From Quillaja saponaria (taxonomy: Eukaryota > Streptophyta > Magnoliopsida > Fabales > Quillajaceae): a stretch of DNA of 64,000 nt. The stretch lies in the NCBI GenBank assembly GCA_029379385.1, contig CM055606.1, positions 15,153,142 to 15,217,141 of the forward strand. Reading direction: 5' to 3'. The notes under the pieces are model-generated. The model worked only from the letters and a program-made list of their open reading frames with translations, made no database searches and was not told the origin of the DNA. Position 1 is the stretch's first letter. Each line of letters opens with the position of its first letter. Positions 22,045 to 35,800 of the stretch are shown in pieces. A program made the position numbers and the translations under genes.

Positions 22045-22917
22045 CTAATGTGATTCCACGGAATGTGCTAAAGTGGAGCTGTAGGTAATTTGATGACATC
22101 ATTGTTGTGTTTTATCTATTCTCAACAACATGAATGCTGAATCTTTAGCAATTATGTCGAATTAATATTTGCATGTCCATCTGTAGAGATTACTAAGATT
22201 GAGATCTGCTATTTTTCTTATTATAATTGAAAAGTGGTTTTATATAATTTGTTATATTGCAGCTTTAACTGGATTTATAATCTATAATTGTGGACACCTA
22301 ATTGTGATTTTTGCTCTTTGCAATCAATATATATTATATATTTATGTAGTGAAATCAATTGAAAATTGAATTGTCAGCACATGTTGGGAAGTAGTTCCAG
22401 TTTGTCCTGTTATAATTCATAAGCTTCAAAGCTTAAGTACAATGGAAAGAAACAAAGGTGATGCGTTTATTTTAGCCACTGGAAAAGGGTAATTGCCAGT
22501 GACTGCCTGGAGGGTGTTCCTGCAGTTGCGATAAAATCTGTTATGTAACATGGCTTGCCGAATTTAATCCTTTACCCTGATACATATCACAACGCAATGT
22601 GGCATTGCATGTATGGTTCCTCTTGTTGCTTTATACTTTTCCTCATCAGTATATTTTCTACAGCAATTTGTTTGTGAATGCTATGTGCTGCTTGTTTCCA
22701 ACTGATCTGTTCACATATACACCCATATCTTTCTTTTTATGATCAATTGTTAGTGATGATATTACGTAAAGTTGTGTTTCTGCCTATTAGACAACAGATA
22801 TGTTGTTTCTGTGAAACCAATGTAGTTAGAAGCAGAACACAAACTCAAAAGGGTTAACCTTTAAGTAGTTTACTTTCCAATTACATGTATATAGTTGCAA
22901 ACTAGCTTAGGCGTGTG

Positions 22918-22941
22918 CTTCTTCTTCTTCTTCTTCTTCTT
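22918..22941. repeat. CTT microsatellite
   Basis: Seven to eight CTT units in tandem, in non-coding DNA. Confidence 0.9.
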
Positions 22942-25831
22942 AAACAACCTAACTCTTCCCCACTCGACAAAGAAAGAGACTAAGAAACATAATTGCAGTT
23001 TTATTTTGCATCTTAAAATCTCCGAATGCAGCAGCTTCAACTCTTTGCTTCAGGGAATATCATATTTATTTGACTTGTGGAATGGAATTTAGTTAATCAA
23101 TTGTAGTTTATCCTGTTTATTATCATCCATGTTAGGTTGCTATCATGAGTAACACATCAACATAGTGAAATTGGATATCCCGTCACTGAAAACAGACATT
23201 CATATCAGCTGTAGCAGCATACTGAATGTAAAAGCATACCTCTGTATGAATATGTATAAAAATATATCTCAGTTGAAGGCTTTACAGTTGTCTTTGGTTT
23301 TCGATCAGTCCAAAAGCAATTCTAGTTAAGGACTCTGATCTTTAAAAATGTACTTGCCTTCAAAAAACAAATAATAAACAGGACACTATGCTTGCCTTGA
23401 GGTGATGATACGTTGTGTTCACTCCCTATATGAGGTATTGATTATATAAAAAACAGTTGGCGTGTGAATTTGGAAATAAAATGGTTTAATCAAGGTGCAT
23501 AATCCAGATTTTGGGTGCCTGAGTCTGCACTTCAGCATATGTATTCTTCTCGTGTTATCGTTATAATTATTCCAGCAGCTAACTCCCAGTTTGTCATCAA
23601 ATCTTGGTCAACTATTATTACTAGTTTGAAAAAACTTGATGTCAAGGTCAGCACTCCCAGATATTAAATAGGACTTAGTTGCCAATAAGGTTTCTAAAGT
23701 TGAACAAACCAATACATCCAGCTTGTTTTGCCTTTAATTCATAGTTTGAAGCTTGCTGCCTCATTGTCATGGTAGATTCCTGGTCTTCTGTTGCTGTGGT
23801 GGGGGTGGATATAACCAAAGACAGAGTAATGCTATTTGCAAAAACCAAAAGAAACCTATGCCTAGAGAAAATACAGACACGAGGTGCAGATTGTTGTTAG
23901 ATCCACTTGCATAGACTGTCAACATCATGTTGATAGTAGCATGCACGACAATGACATTAGACTATTAAATGGATGAGCTTACTTTACAGTATATAACATC
24001 ACTAAGAGGGCTTGCCCTAATTAGGCCACCTCTTCTAGTCTTAATGGTTGGATTTGATCTTTGGGTTCAGTCCTTCGGTTTAGGCTTTTTATCATTATGC
24101 CATCTTTTGAAGTTCAGAGGTTGAACTTCGGCAAAATTGGTGAGTAGTAAATCTTTTTCTTACATTATCTTTTAAATTTTAAACATGTCAAGTTGTTATC
24201 AGCCAAGTAGTAAATATATTTCTTACATTATCTTTTTAAACATGGGCCAAGTTGTTATCAACAAAATAAGATAAATAAGATACCCTGGTGACCTCTTGGC
24301 TTAGCCGGACTTGTCTTTTTTTATTATCTAGCCGGTTCTAAGATCGACTCTCTTATATACTTACACGAGTTTATTCTCTCTTTCTCTCTCCGATATAATA
24401 AAAAATAAAAAATAAAACCAAAAAAGACACTAAGTAGCCAATGTACCTCGTTATGAAAAGAGAACATTTAGTATGTTTCTACACAGGACTTCTTTCTACT
24501 TCTAAAATCTTTACATGCACTAACAAACTTAATTTGAAACTACAAATAATCGAAACTTAAATGTTTGAACAGAAACTGCAGGTATAAAAGGATAAGTGGT
24601 TCTGAAGCTAATAAAGTCATTTTGAGACATCTGTTCCCAGATTATAGTTTTGAGAATTGATATCTGGTTAAATTCCTGCTGCAATGTGTACATTAACGTG
24701 ATTAGGGCCCTGACCCACTCCAACAGCTGCTTGGGTTTGTTCCTAAGGCTCTCTGTAGAGGAAGAGGGGGATGGGTGAGTGGTTCAAAGTACATCTACAT
24801 GTATGAGAACTTAGATGTTTTGTTTTTCAGTACAACACAAAATCAATCTTAGGATATAGTTTCACTCATTTGTTTGTTATTCTCAGGAGTAGGAGCTTTA
24901 ATATTGTATAGTTGGATACATTATTGAGAATTTTCAACAGATGCATATGATCGTAGGTAAAGCAAAGTTTTCTACTCATAAAATTGAAAATTTTACTGTA
25001 GTAATTAATTGCCATTGAAGTGGACAAGCTACTTATTGTACCCAAACAGTGACCCCACCCCTGCTCAGAATGTTTAACAGCTTATAGGACTTACATTATA
25101 AAACAGTACTCTGAAATTACTCATTTTCCTTTTTGACAAATAATTGAAGTGTTCTTACTCCTACAGTACTATGCGCAGTATTAAATGCCTCTTCTGATCA
25201 GTATCAAGCACCTGGTGTGATATGAATTTGAAGTTTTACCAGCAGAATGGCTATATTTGTCTTAATATTCAAGACTTTCTCAGCAAGTTATGGAGCACAT
25301 GTACATAACTGATCAATAAAGTAATAGAAGGACATTGCAAAGTAAACAATGATAAATCATTATAACATCTGGAAATTAGCATCATTCTTAGTTCTTAGTA
25401 TCATGAAAATTAAAGCATGGGGAAAACCAGTTACATGATTTATGTTTTGTTCTGTTTTTTCTTTTTCTGGTTAGGGATGTTCGGTTCTGCAAGTTCCATA
25501 CTTTCATATGCATAGTGGCTAAACCCAAAACTGGAAAGGGAAAGAAATTGCAGTGCCCAACTGATAAGACATTTCGATGGACAACGAGGGTCTTTGTCAT
25601 TCACACCTCAACTTTATTTGTCTTTCCCTTTGCTTTTCTTGCTCAGTCTTTTGCCATACAAAACACACTGATGGTGCTTAATCCAACACTAGGGTCCTCG
25701 ACCAACCCCCAAGACCTAACTTGTTGAGTTGTCGCCTAACCATCCACATCCACAACTAGAAATTTTGGTAGCATTGGAAAGGAAATCCCAATATTAAACA
25801 TCAGATTTAAATTTCTAGTTTTCTTTTTGGT

Positions 25832-25858
25832 GTAGGTGTAGGTGTAGGTGTAGATGTA
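25832..25858. repeat. GGTGTA hexanucleotide repeat
   Basis: Four units of GGTGTA followed by a variant unit GATGTA, in non-coding DNA. Confidence 0.85.
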
Positions 25859-26108
25859 GAAAAGAAACTTTATCAGACAATGATAAAATGATGACAGAAA
25901 TTTTGGGTCTTTGTGGGGAAGTAGTACAGATTAATGAACCACATTACCCAAGAAAAATCAATAAATAAAGAGACAAGCAAAGACTGACGAATTGATAATT
26001 GAACAGTGTCTTGATGTTGAAGGCGCTGCCTCTATCTCTTTTAAGGGACCCTAAAAATTTAAAGCATCAGTGCATCACGGACCAAACTCACACAGGATTA
26101 GGTGCTAG

Positions 26109-27043
26109 ATAGGGTGTGCATGGTTGGTCGGTAAAAAATATAACCATCGAAATAATTCAGAAATTATGGCGTAGATCGATTGAGAGAGCTGCGAATAGAT
26201 TATTTATAACCTATAACGACTAATTACTAAATATTTTCAGTTGATATTTTAATTTAATGTTGCGTGGGTTGTCAATTTTTCAAGATATTTGACCTGAACT
26301 TGAGTGTTTTAAAATAGTATTAGAATATTTACTCCTTGTGGTGTGTATATCGAACTGTGCTGTGCATTATCAGTGCTATCCTTGGTTTGACTGGGAGAGA
26401 ATCCTAGTATTGGACCTTGACGTCTCTGTCAAGAATTTAAGTGGATAAGATTGTAATACTCTAAAAATTATGTCTCGGGTTAATTAATCATGTAGGTGTA
26501 GGTTATATTGCTTAAGGTATTTGGACTGACTGAACTTGAGACTTTACAAACTCAAATAATTCGGCTTCATAATTGACAATAATCATTCTCAGTTTATATG
26601 ATTTTAATACTCAAATCCAACCCAAACAGTTATTTTAATTAGGTTATGAGTGATTATTCAGTTATTAGGTCTAAAATAGATTGTCACGTCTAATTCACAA
26701 TTTTCATATGTAAAAATATATTTTTAATCCCAAAAACATAAAACAAAAATATATTTAATCCTTGTTTCTTCATTTCAATAAATTTAGAAATAAAAAGAGA
26801 AAATATAATTTTTTAAGAATATAAATAAATATTAAATTAAATATTCAATAATATTAAATTAAAAATATATAAAAAAAAACAATTGGTTCGATTTCGGTAA
26901 ACTAAAGAAATTTTACAACCGAATCACAATCAAATATGTTTTACAAAATAACCAATTATAAAAATAATCAAGCCAACCTAATTTTTTTAAGATGATTTAG
27001 GTTGGTTTGGTCGGTTCAATGAACCATGAACAACCCACCGCAT
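26109..27043. mobile_element. Possible hAT-like non-autonomous element
   Basis: The left end, AGGGTGTGCATGGTTGGTCGG, and the inverse complement of the right end, GGGTTGTTCATGGTTCATTGAACC, are similar, giving short imperfect inverted repeats. GGGTGTGCATGG is a common start of plant hAT-type elements. The interior contains GGTCGGTT/AACCGACC-like subterminal words and is non-coding. No 8-base target duplication can be matched, so the boundaries are tentative. Confidence 0.35.
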
Positions 27044-27370
27044 AATTCCTATTTACTGCTGTAATGCAGAAACACAAACACAAAAAACAGAAAAATATCA
27101 ACTTGTTTTCCATTTATTTCTTCAAAGGAAATAACGTTTTCTTCAAGAGGCCTTTGCACAAATCAAAACCAATCAATCAAACTGATATTAGAAAGCAATC
27201 AAATGGAAGCACACCTGTGATGGAAGCAGAACAAAAACATTTGCGTTTCCATATCCATATAAACTATTATCATTGCCAAAAAAGCAGGCAGGTAATTCAT
27301 CAAATTTAGAGATTGAGCCATCCAGCCAATATCACCACCAACCACCACCAAAATCAAAAGCCATAGAATT

Positions 27371-27418
27371 AGAAGAAGAAGAAGAAGAAGAAGAAGAAGA
27401 AGAAGAAGAAGAAGAAGG
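27371..27418. repeat. GAA microsatellite, about 16 units
   Basis: An uninterrupted AGA/GAA trinucleotide run of 48 bases in non-coding DNA, likely to be length-polymorphic. Confidence 0.95.
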
Positions 27419-28884
27419 AGCAGAACAGAGCTACTGGCAATAATTGAACTTTGGAAATGGAGAGGTTCCTACTGTAATCCGAACATTCTTCACAAAAGTT
27501 AAAGCAACCTATTTGCTTCACAAATATTCTCTTAGTAGTGTCAGCCTCAGCAACATCTCTCCCAATATTCCTCTGTCTAGGCTGCCAACAGTTCCTCTGT
27601 TGGCACCACCACCACCACCACCACCACCACAAAGACCATCTGTAGCATCTCATATGCAACCCAGAAGAATGAGATAATGGTGGGTTTTCTAAAAAGACTT
27701 CAACTTTACCACATGAAGCACGAAAGATCAGATTATGGGTTGGCTTCATAGTTGTTCAAAATGAACATGAATAAAAAATCAAAAGCAGAGGAAACATGTG
27801 GATGATGTTGTACGTTTCCTCTATTCTACTCTTCTTTGAAGAGCCCTCCTTTTTTATGGTTATTCTTGTCCTACCATAAGAAAACAAAGATTCCTGAAGT
27901 TAAAAAAAAAAGGCTATGTTGCTAAACAACGGGTGCACGACATTTGCATGTGTGTTTTTTTTTTTTTTTTTTTTTTCTGAATTCTGTCCCACTGGTATTG
28001 CCAAACATAATGAGGGCTAGTAAAATAAGGGCAAGAAATAAGAAAATGAATGGAGGATTTTTGGACAAATGGGTCCAACTTTGAAACCTATGAGCCTAAA
28101 AAGTAGAAAGAAGAGGGACATGGCAGGGGAATCCGGATTTTGAAAGTTCGGATTCATGACTTATCCCATTCTGGTTATATGTTTTGTAACCTATCTTTTA
28201 GGATTTCAAAGTAGGACCCTTTCTGTCCAAATCCTCATATGGATTGATGTAATTTGTTCTTTTAGAGATTAAAATGTTTATATTTCTATTATTTTACTGT
28301 TTTCATTGAAATGGTTCCGAAGCTTCCATAAATGGAGAATAAGTTTGTTTGATATTAAGTGGAAGAAAAAATAATAATAAATTGAAATTTATGCATGTAC
28401 GACATCCTATACTTAATAAAACTATACCTTATGATGCAATTGACTACTTAATTAGTAGATTGATTATCAAAAAACTATTGACATGATAATTTTACTTATT
28501 TATTTATTTTATACATACAACAGATCTATAACCTCTTTGTTTTTTCTTCTTTCTTTCAGTATCTTCTTTACCTTATATTGCTTCTCTTATCGATTAACCA
28601 ACATTTTTTTATTTTAGTCTCTATATTGTTATTTCACTAAATCCCTTAAAATGCATATTATAGAAGATTATAATTTTATTTTATTTTTACAAACTTTACC
28701 CACAAGATAAGAAACTTAAGTTTTTTTTTTCAACTCTCTATTTCTACTCTTAAATTTAAAATTCAAAGTGTATCCAATTGCAGTTACATGGTCACAAATT
28801 TTTAATTCATAAAGATCAGAACACGTACAAAATAAAATAAAAATCTACAAGAACCTATCCGACAAACCAAAAAAGTGAGTCGAA

Positions 28885-28985
28885 TCTTGGGTTTTGAAGC
28901 TTGATTGTGATAAATATTTGTATTATGTAAATTTGGCTTGAAGACCAAAATTGTATATGTTACATTTAAGTGGTGAAATGTATAT
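28885..28985. repeat. Dispersed repeat, copy 1 (partner at 30690-30800)
   Basis: AAGCTTGATTGT, TTGTATTATGTAAATT, GCTTGAAGACCA and TTTAAGTGGTGAAA occur in the same order and spacing here and at 30690-30800. The two copies are on the same strand about 1.8 kb apart, one outside and one inside intron 3 of the cystatin-like gene. Confidence 0.65.
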
Positions 28986-29268
28986 GGCACTGGTGTAATA
29001 ATCCAACTGTTGCAATAAATCTCAGATCCACCGACAAACCAAAAAAGTGTGAAACGTGTACAGATTGTCTAGTGGGCCTGGCCTGGGATGGATGGGGGAT
29101 GTACTTATTTCTAATAGTTCGGATCAAGTGACCCACTAATCATGGGTCTTAACCCATAATTATATAAATTAATAAATTGAAGAAAATATTTTCGGTTTCC
29201 TTAGCACCGAATAATATATATATATATTTGAAAAAAAGTTGAACTAGGGCTAAGCGAAGAATTTCACG

Positions 29269-32200
29269 ATGACAGGCAAAGGCAGAGGCCGTCGATGTGA
29301 GTCGAAGAACCGGAAGAAGCATGGAGATAAACCGAATCGTGACCACCGGTGACGCCTTGTTGTTGTTGTTTTTTTTTTTTTTTTTTTTTTTCGATTTTCT
29401 CATTCGTCTGGATCAGTGTGAATATTATTCTTTCTGTTCTATATCTAATTAGGGTTTAGTTTACCGTGATTGTAGGAGCAAGGAAGAAGGAGCTCGCAGA
29501 GATGGAGGAGAACAAGGTGAAAAGGCTGCAAGATCAGGACCTCAGAATGGCGTGAAATATCTTCAGGCGTAATGCATATATATTGTTTTTATGTTATTTT
29601 TCGTCCACTTTTAGGTTGCTTACCTGTAATTGGGATTTGATCAACTAATTAGCTAGTAACATTATTGTTTATAATGATTTTAACTTGGGCTAATTATACC
29701 CCCACCTTCTTTAGGGTGTTTTTTGTTGTTTGTATCTCGTATTATGCCGATGCCTTATTGGTGTTTAATTTGTGATTCGAGTTCTCTGTATTGTTGAGTA
29801 CGATTGGGATCGATTATGCATGCTTAAAGCTATGCTCTTCATTTTGAAATTTCTGTTATTTCTACATCTGAATCACGGTTTAATTTATTGTGATTGAAGG
29901 AAGAAAGAGAAGGAACACGCTTGCCACTTTCCAGGAAAAGGGGCATTACCTCGGACTGTCTACAAAATTCCCGAAATGTAATATTTGATGTTTTTCTGTT
30001 ACTTCTGTATGCTTCACTGTTACAGCTGGGGTTCTTAGTCTTGTCATCTCTTTCTTGTTTGATGTATATTTACTGTAAGTCTCTAACATTCTCCTAATTA
30101 GAACAAGTTTATTTAATTACTTAGTTGTAATATAGATAGAGAATTAAACAAGAATTATGTGATAATTTATTTATTTAATTTAAATAGACATTAATTTAAT
30201 TAGGGGACTAAAAGGAAATTTGACTTAAATAGACCTGAATGAAATCCATAGGTATAAACTAGGATGTATGTTAAATAACCTAGTTAGTTTGGTTTTAAAG
30301 GAAATAAGTGTTGGTATTGTTTATTTGGGTGAGGTGTGTTACTTCGAAACAAACACCAACACATTTTTATTTTCCACAAGCAGGTAGAGAGAGAGAGAGA
30401 GTTTTCTCTCTTGCTTGTGAAGAGAAGCAGGTGTGGGTTTTCTGAGAACCCCCACAGCCTTTGCTACCTGATAGAGAGAGAGAAGAATCAGAGTGGAGAG
30501 AGATTGTCATTCCAGCTCTCGGTTTTTGTGTTCTCGGTAATAAGATTAGGACTTTTTCAGCCTGTGGCCTCTGTTTGGGACTGCTTTTTGGGTAGAGAAA
30601 GAAGGGCAGAAGCTGGACTTTGAGATAGAAAGCTCTTCTGGTCTGAACGGAGGAACCGCCAATGGGTATGGTGTGCAGATGAACAGTCTTAGGTGTTTAA
30701 GCTTGATTGTTATATGTAGTTGTATACTTGTATTATGTAAATTGCTTGAAGACCATTGAATTAAATTGTATATGTCATATTTAAGTGGTGAAAACATAAC
30801 CTGATTTGTTAGTAACTATGTTGTAATGTAATTGTAAAATTATGGGCTGAATATTGAGATGTTTATACATATAGGATTAGTGAGTTATATATGTATATGT
30901 TGTAAAGATTTATGCCACTATATCATACGGCTTTCAAAAACTGCTTCTTATTGAATTATAGAAGTCATGCTACAGGTTTTCACTGGGGAGACTGTTGAAC
31001 TGAATACACCATATTTCGAAAGGCTAGGTAAATTGTATTGGTTTCAAAGTCTGATTTAACTCAAGTTCAGCTAACCGAATGTGTGTCTTACAAAACTATG
31101 TTATTTACATCAATTCTACAATCTTGTTTTCAGGTAAATTGGAAGTCTTTATAATAGCATGAAATGGAGATTTTGATAAGGGTTTAAAATGGTCAAATTG
31201 TTTTTAATAATTTATTATGGAAATTCATTAAGGTAATAATAGCCATTAGAGAATTAGGACGTAACATATAACTTTGAGGTTTTGATTTATTTCGTGTAAT
31301 TAAATTGCCCTCCTCTATATGTGCGATCAAGTTGAATAATAATAAACATCACAATCCTAGGCCCTCTTGGTTGATTATGTACCAGTTAATGGTAAATATT
31401 TTTTGTTTGTTTTTATTTTCATGCATGTATGCCACTTTGCCTGCTTCCTTTCCGCTGCCTGCTTCACTGTTAGTTCAAGTGGAGTTTTATTCTTTTCTAT
31501 ATATCCTGTTACATATTTACATTGTGTGCTTAGGGTTTTAATTAGTTTTATGCCCTTCCAGTATTTCCATTTGTTTATCTATAATTGAATTTCAATGGAT
31601 CATTTATGGTGATAGGGATTCTGTGTGCTCATCAGATCTGGAAGATCTGGTGACCGATGATTTTCCAGAATCCATGGAATTGTATTGTGAGGGTGCAAAA
31701 GATGCAATGGCCCATTTTAACAAACAAATGGTTTTTTTCTTTCCAACTCCTTTTCATTCTTCTCCCTTCATAATATGTCTTTTAATTCTATGATCTTGTT
31801 AATCACCTTGATTGTACTTGAATTTTCAGTCGTCCAATTTCGAGTTTGTGAAACTGGTGGGTTTTAGGCCATATAGGTCTTGGACCTTGTGGCTGCATAT
31901 CAACTTTGAGGCTAAGCATAGAAGCATTGATTGGACTTGCTCCTCCCCTAAGCTCTTTTTTGCTGAACTACAACTAAATGTTGAAGAAGCGAAGTTTAAT
32001 GTCAGAATATGTTCTATGTTGGATCTTGAGGGTTGTGGTCAGTTCATCTAATTCTTCTCTGCAAGAATACTTGTCCTCTTATATTTACAATGACAAATTT
32101 TTAATTTTTTTTTTTTTTTTTTGCTTTTGTTCCTATTTTCCATTGTTATTTTTGTATTAGATGTTTTGTTTCATCTTTGACCAGTGGCTGCACTGGTCTG

Positions 32201-32891
32201 AATCTATCAAAGTTAGTGTATGTAATTGTGTGAATTGCCAACGATTACGTATCCTGCTCAGAGATTTGTTGAATTGCCTCTCTTTTTTGCTGGTTTTGTC
32301 TATTTTGAGCTAGTATGCTCACACACTGTTCTTCTACCAGTTCGACTCCTTTGTTCCCTAAACAGCTAAACCTGATCTGTAGTATCTAACCCTGAATCCA
32401 AGGTCAACTTTCCCACAATCTGTTTGAAGAACTTCTTGCACCATTCAATGATGTGGACATGACATTTTTGTATATTTAGAATTTGTCATTTTCATAATTT
32501 TTGGTGTAGTATTCCATGGATTTACTTTTCTGTTGTTTTCTGCATCTAGTTTCCATCTAGATTAAAACTTTTTATGTTCATCATATTTCTCTTCTGTCAC
32601 ATGCTTCACATGCCTTCGTTTTTTGTTATCATTTAAAAGACATATTGTGACGTATGTTCTTTTGCAGGTGATGGTGTGGGTGTGGCTGATAATATTTTCT
32701 GTGTTTGTTTTTTTTGTTGGTCTGATATTAAGCATCCTGCTGACTTCAAAAGTACTATTACTTGGGGTCCTCCTAGTCCTGATCATAGCGGTGAGAGTGG
32801 TTCCGAGAGTGTCGATTGCACTGTGGATTTTGTTTCTAAACCTGGAATGTGGCACTATCTTGATGCTGATGGTGATGATGATAATTATTAG
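29269..32891 (+). CDS. Six-exon gene, central cystatin-like region, plant-specific family
   Basis: Exons: 29269-29348, 29476-29568, 29900-29977, 31616-31730, 31830-32031 and 32668-32891, summing to 792 bases (263 residues) with consistent GT-AG phases. Exons 1-3 encode a very basic Lys/Arg/Gly-rich N-terminus (MTGKGRGRRCESKNRKKHG). Exons 4-5 encode MAHFNKQMSSNFEFVKLVGF, LWLHINFEAKH and FFAELQL, which resemble the helix-plus-strands pattern of plant cystatin-like (UPF0725/cystatin-related) proteins. The inhibitory QxVxG loop of true phytocystatins is not present, so protease inhibition is unproven. Exon 6 encodes a Cys-rich patch, a STITWGPPSP segment and an acidic tail (VDFVSKPGMWHYLDADGDDDNY). 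The exon model is supported by a paralogue at 45680-46616 with matching exon ends and phases. Intron 3 is long (1.6 kb) and has repeat insertions. The family assignment is the weak part. Confidence 0.68.
30100..30800. mobile_element. Probable insertion in intron 3 of the cystatin-like gene
   Basis: Intron 3 is about ten times longer than introns 1 and 2. This segment contains a run of GAGAGA tracts, TTGTTTATTTGGGTGAGGTGTGTTACTTCG-type sequence and, at its end (30690-30800), a copy of the repeat at 28885-28985. It reads like an LTR or untranslated leader of an inserted element, but no terminal repeats or coding parts are recognisable. Confidence 0.35.
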
Positions 32892-35800
32892 TATTATGCT
32901 TGTAGCTTGAGAATTGCAAATGCATGCAAATTTGGGCGGTAGCTAAGTAGCAGCGTGTAAGAATGTGAACATGAGCTTTATTAGACAGTGCAGCATGTAA
33001 GAATGTGAACCTGAAGTGTCGTTAGACTGCATTAAGGACCTAATATGAATTATGAGGAATGCCCTTTTATTATTGCTTGTGTATGTGATTTAGTAAAGTT
33101 GATTATCTATGTAATTTACAAAACTTCCTCGTTCAGCTCTACGTTTTTTTTTCTTAGTTTTGGTGGATATCTGCGTTATTAGCCATGTTTCCGATGGCAC
33201 TATTGCCTGGAAGAAAATATAGTTCTATTTGATGTGGGATGCATGCGCTGTGGTTTTCGAGAACTAAAATTGGGTCTTCTGTTAATTTGGAACCAATTTT
33301 CTTTCTGATTTTCTTTTCTTGGTAATTGATGTATGTGGTTTTCTAATTTTCCTGTTGGGTTGTGAAACGTAATAGGCTTTATAACTGTTTTGGTCATTTC
33401 GAGTCTACACTATTTTTCAATTTTCTTGTCGAGGAAGTTTTTCTCCTTATATAATCAGTTTATTAAAGATTCAATTTTTTCCATTCAGCCTACTGTGGTT
33501 TGGGATTCAATTGTTTGTCATAAGATCGTTAATCAAGTCAAATCGATAAATTGAGAATAAATTGAACATTTAGTATAAATTTTAAGTCATATATTACTTT
33601 TTCCATACGACATGTGATTTTTAATTTTTCTAATAATTAGTGTTAAATCAGATATGACTTTACTAATGAATAATAGTTAAAATTTGATTAGCAAGGACTG
33701 AAAATGATATAATTTTGAAAGACAAAAATAGAAGTGTTCTCTTTTCCAATCACATCAATTGAAAGCATGCATGTGTATAAATCGGATAGTAGGTATTTCA
33801 AAATAAAATCATGCGTAAAACCTAGACGCTAGAGATATGACATGTATATGTTCAAAAGATTTTTTTGGTGAGAAGTATATATTCAAAAGATAGACTCTTG
33901 TTATCATAGCATATATATAATTCCCAAAAAAAAAAAAAAAAAAAAAACCATATTAGAATGGAGCTTGGTGGATTGTGGGAAGGGGTATTTTAATGTGGAT
34001 AGAAATGAAGATAAAAAATCGGTTCAGCTGATATATCAAGATCGATGAAGGTGTTTGAAGACTTATTAATGAGTTACACCTTGCTCATCTCTCTTCAATA
34101 GGCAACAAGTTTACAGTAGATTCCAATCTTGTTTTAAGTTAACATGATATATTTCTTCATTCTATCAGAATGGGTGATAAAATTTAAAGAATTGAAACAG
34201 TACTGTTTGAATTACTAAATTTCTCTAAATATGCTATCTAATTTACAATCAAATTTGATAACAATTAGTTTAGCAATTTAGCTGATCAAATTTTGAAATA
34301 ATTGTTTTAGAGATGCAGCCAACCTTTACTAGTTTGAAATTTAAAATTTGTTGAGTATTTGGTTTAGTGATTTTAAGTTCTATTCAATAAAGTAATAGAA
34401 AACTCATGGAAAGATCTTCAAGGGTAGACCAACTCACCAGCATACTAAAAAGTTCAAAGAAAGGGGCTGTAGCGGCAGCGGGAGAAGCCTAATTGTTTCG
34501 AAAAGGATATAGTAGTGTGAAGCTTGTATAACAACCATTAACGTGGAAAGATTATGAAATCTCAACTACTAAACTAGTCCTGTTCTTAATTTTGTATTGC
34601 ATGAGTTTATAAGAACTTTGCCTTTAAGTATCAGAGAAAAATTACAGTAAAACATATTGATACCTTGACAGAATCATTTGATACAGATTACATCTGCGTA
34701 TCTCTACAAGATATATAAAATTTATAATGTGCTCTTACAACGCCACTGCCCAATCAAGATGATATTTTCAATGGCGTGTTCTACAAAATGTTACATCTGG
34801 GAAAAGTCATTCTATATATAGCTAGATTGAAGGTCAGTAAATGAGCAGAATAAAACGTCTAGTTTTCCACCTATTATGGAGTCAATTCACATAAGTTAAG
34901 ATGGCTATTCAAGCAGTTGAGGTTCACTGGTGTTTTGAACACCAGTCACGGAGCCAAACATTGGCAATTTTGCAGCTCCACAGAAACTTCACCTCTGTTC
35001 CAAGATTACAGAAATCATATATAACCAAACACCAGAGAAGTTTGATGTCTACTGTAACTTATTAGATGCACAGCCTAGAGTAGCAAATCTTGCATCTGAA
35101 AGGGATAGTGCAGAAAGTTATCAGTGACCCACGAGGGGCTGTAAATAAGCAAGTTCAGCTAAAACCAAAATAGACACTACTTCACTAGGATTCCATACTC
35201 AGAAATTCATTTTACGTAGTTAGCAAGTAAACAATGGACCATGCAGAGTACGCTTTTGTTTGGAAACAAATTAAGAGGCAAAAGAAAATAGGAGGGAAAA
35301 AAGTGGTGAGAAAGAATAGAATATGACTTTCTTTCCTCTCCCAAATAAAGCATAAAGGAGCCATTTCCTTTCTACTTAAAACACAACAACTGAAAATTAT
35401 CATTTGATTTCACTTCTAATATTGGATTTGTGACATAAAAACAAAAATATCTGTAGCCGCATGTCGTAAGTACAAAGTATCACCAAATGTACCTGTAATT
35501 ATAGGTTAAAGACTCACCAACTTCATTGGGATTGAATGATCCAGTTCGAAATTCGCTACTTAAAAATCCTTGATAACATTTGTCATGTCTAATGTTAATT
35601 AAGGAAATTTACCGAGTTTTCTTCACAACGATGAATTAATGTAATTGGATAAATCCTTAATTCCTTATGATTATGCAATAAGTTATAATGGAGGTGGCTC
35701 CATCTTATAAGAGTCATTGCATGTGAACTCAATCGTGACCTCCTAATCAACATAAGGGGAGAGGTAACAAGAAAACACCACATACAAGGCAGACAGTAAA

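Larger units (their letters stand above)
22045..26108. other. Long gene-free region
   Basis: Both strands were read and no protein similarity was recognised. It contains a CTT microsatellite at 22918-22941, a small duplicated segment around 24143-24260 (AGTAGTAAAT..TTTCTTACATTATCTTTT and AACATG..CAAGTTGTTATCA occur twice), a region at 24280-24420 with GACCTCTTGGCTTAGCCGGACTTG that faintly resembles a tRNA-derived repeat, and a GGTGTA hexamer repeat at about 25832-25856. Some of it may be transcribed, but nothing shows this. Confidence 0.45.
27044..29268. other. Gene-free region with simple repeats
   Basis: Holds a long GAA tract (27371-27418), a CAC tract (about 27604-27630) and a T run (27955-27976). 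Between the GAA and CAC tracts both strands are open for over 70 codons, but the predicted peptides are dominated by the repeats (Trp or Pro runs) and match nothing. 28885-28985 carries one copy of a dispersed repeat also found at 30690-30800. Confidence 0.45.

Noticed and set aside
24280..24420. Possible tRNA or SINE head
   Set aside because: The A-box-like and B-box-like words are too weak and wrongly spaced compared with the better candidate at 46809.
27369..27749. Long minus-strand ORF with Trp and Phe runs
   Set aside because: The frame is created by CAC and GAA simple repeats; the peptide between them resembles nothing and the opposite strand is equally open.
34909..35000. Two overlapping minus-strand open segments ending in stops
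   Set aside because: Both frames look equally plausible and neither connects by splicing to other exon candidates, so no gene is claimed.
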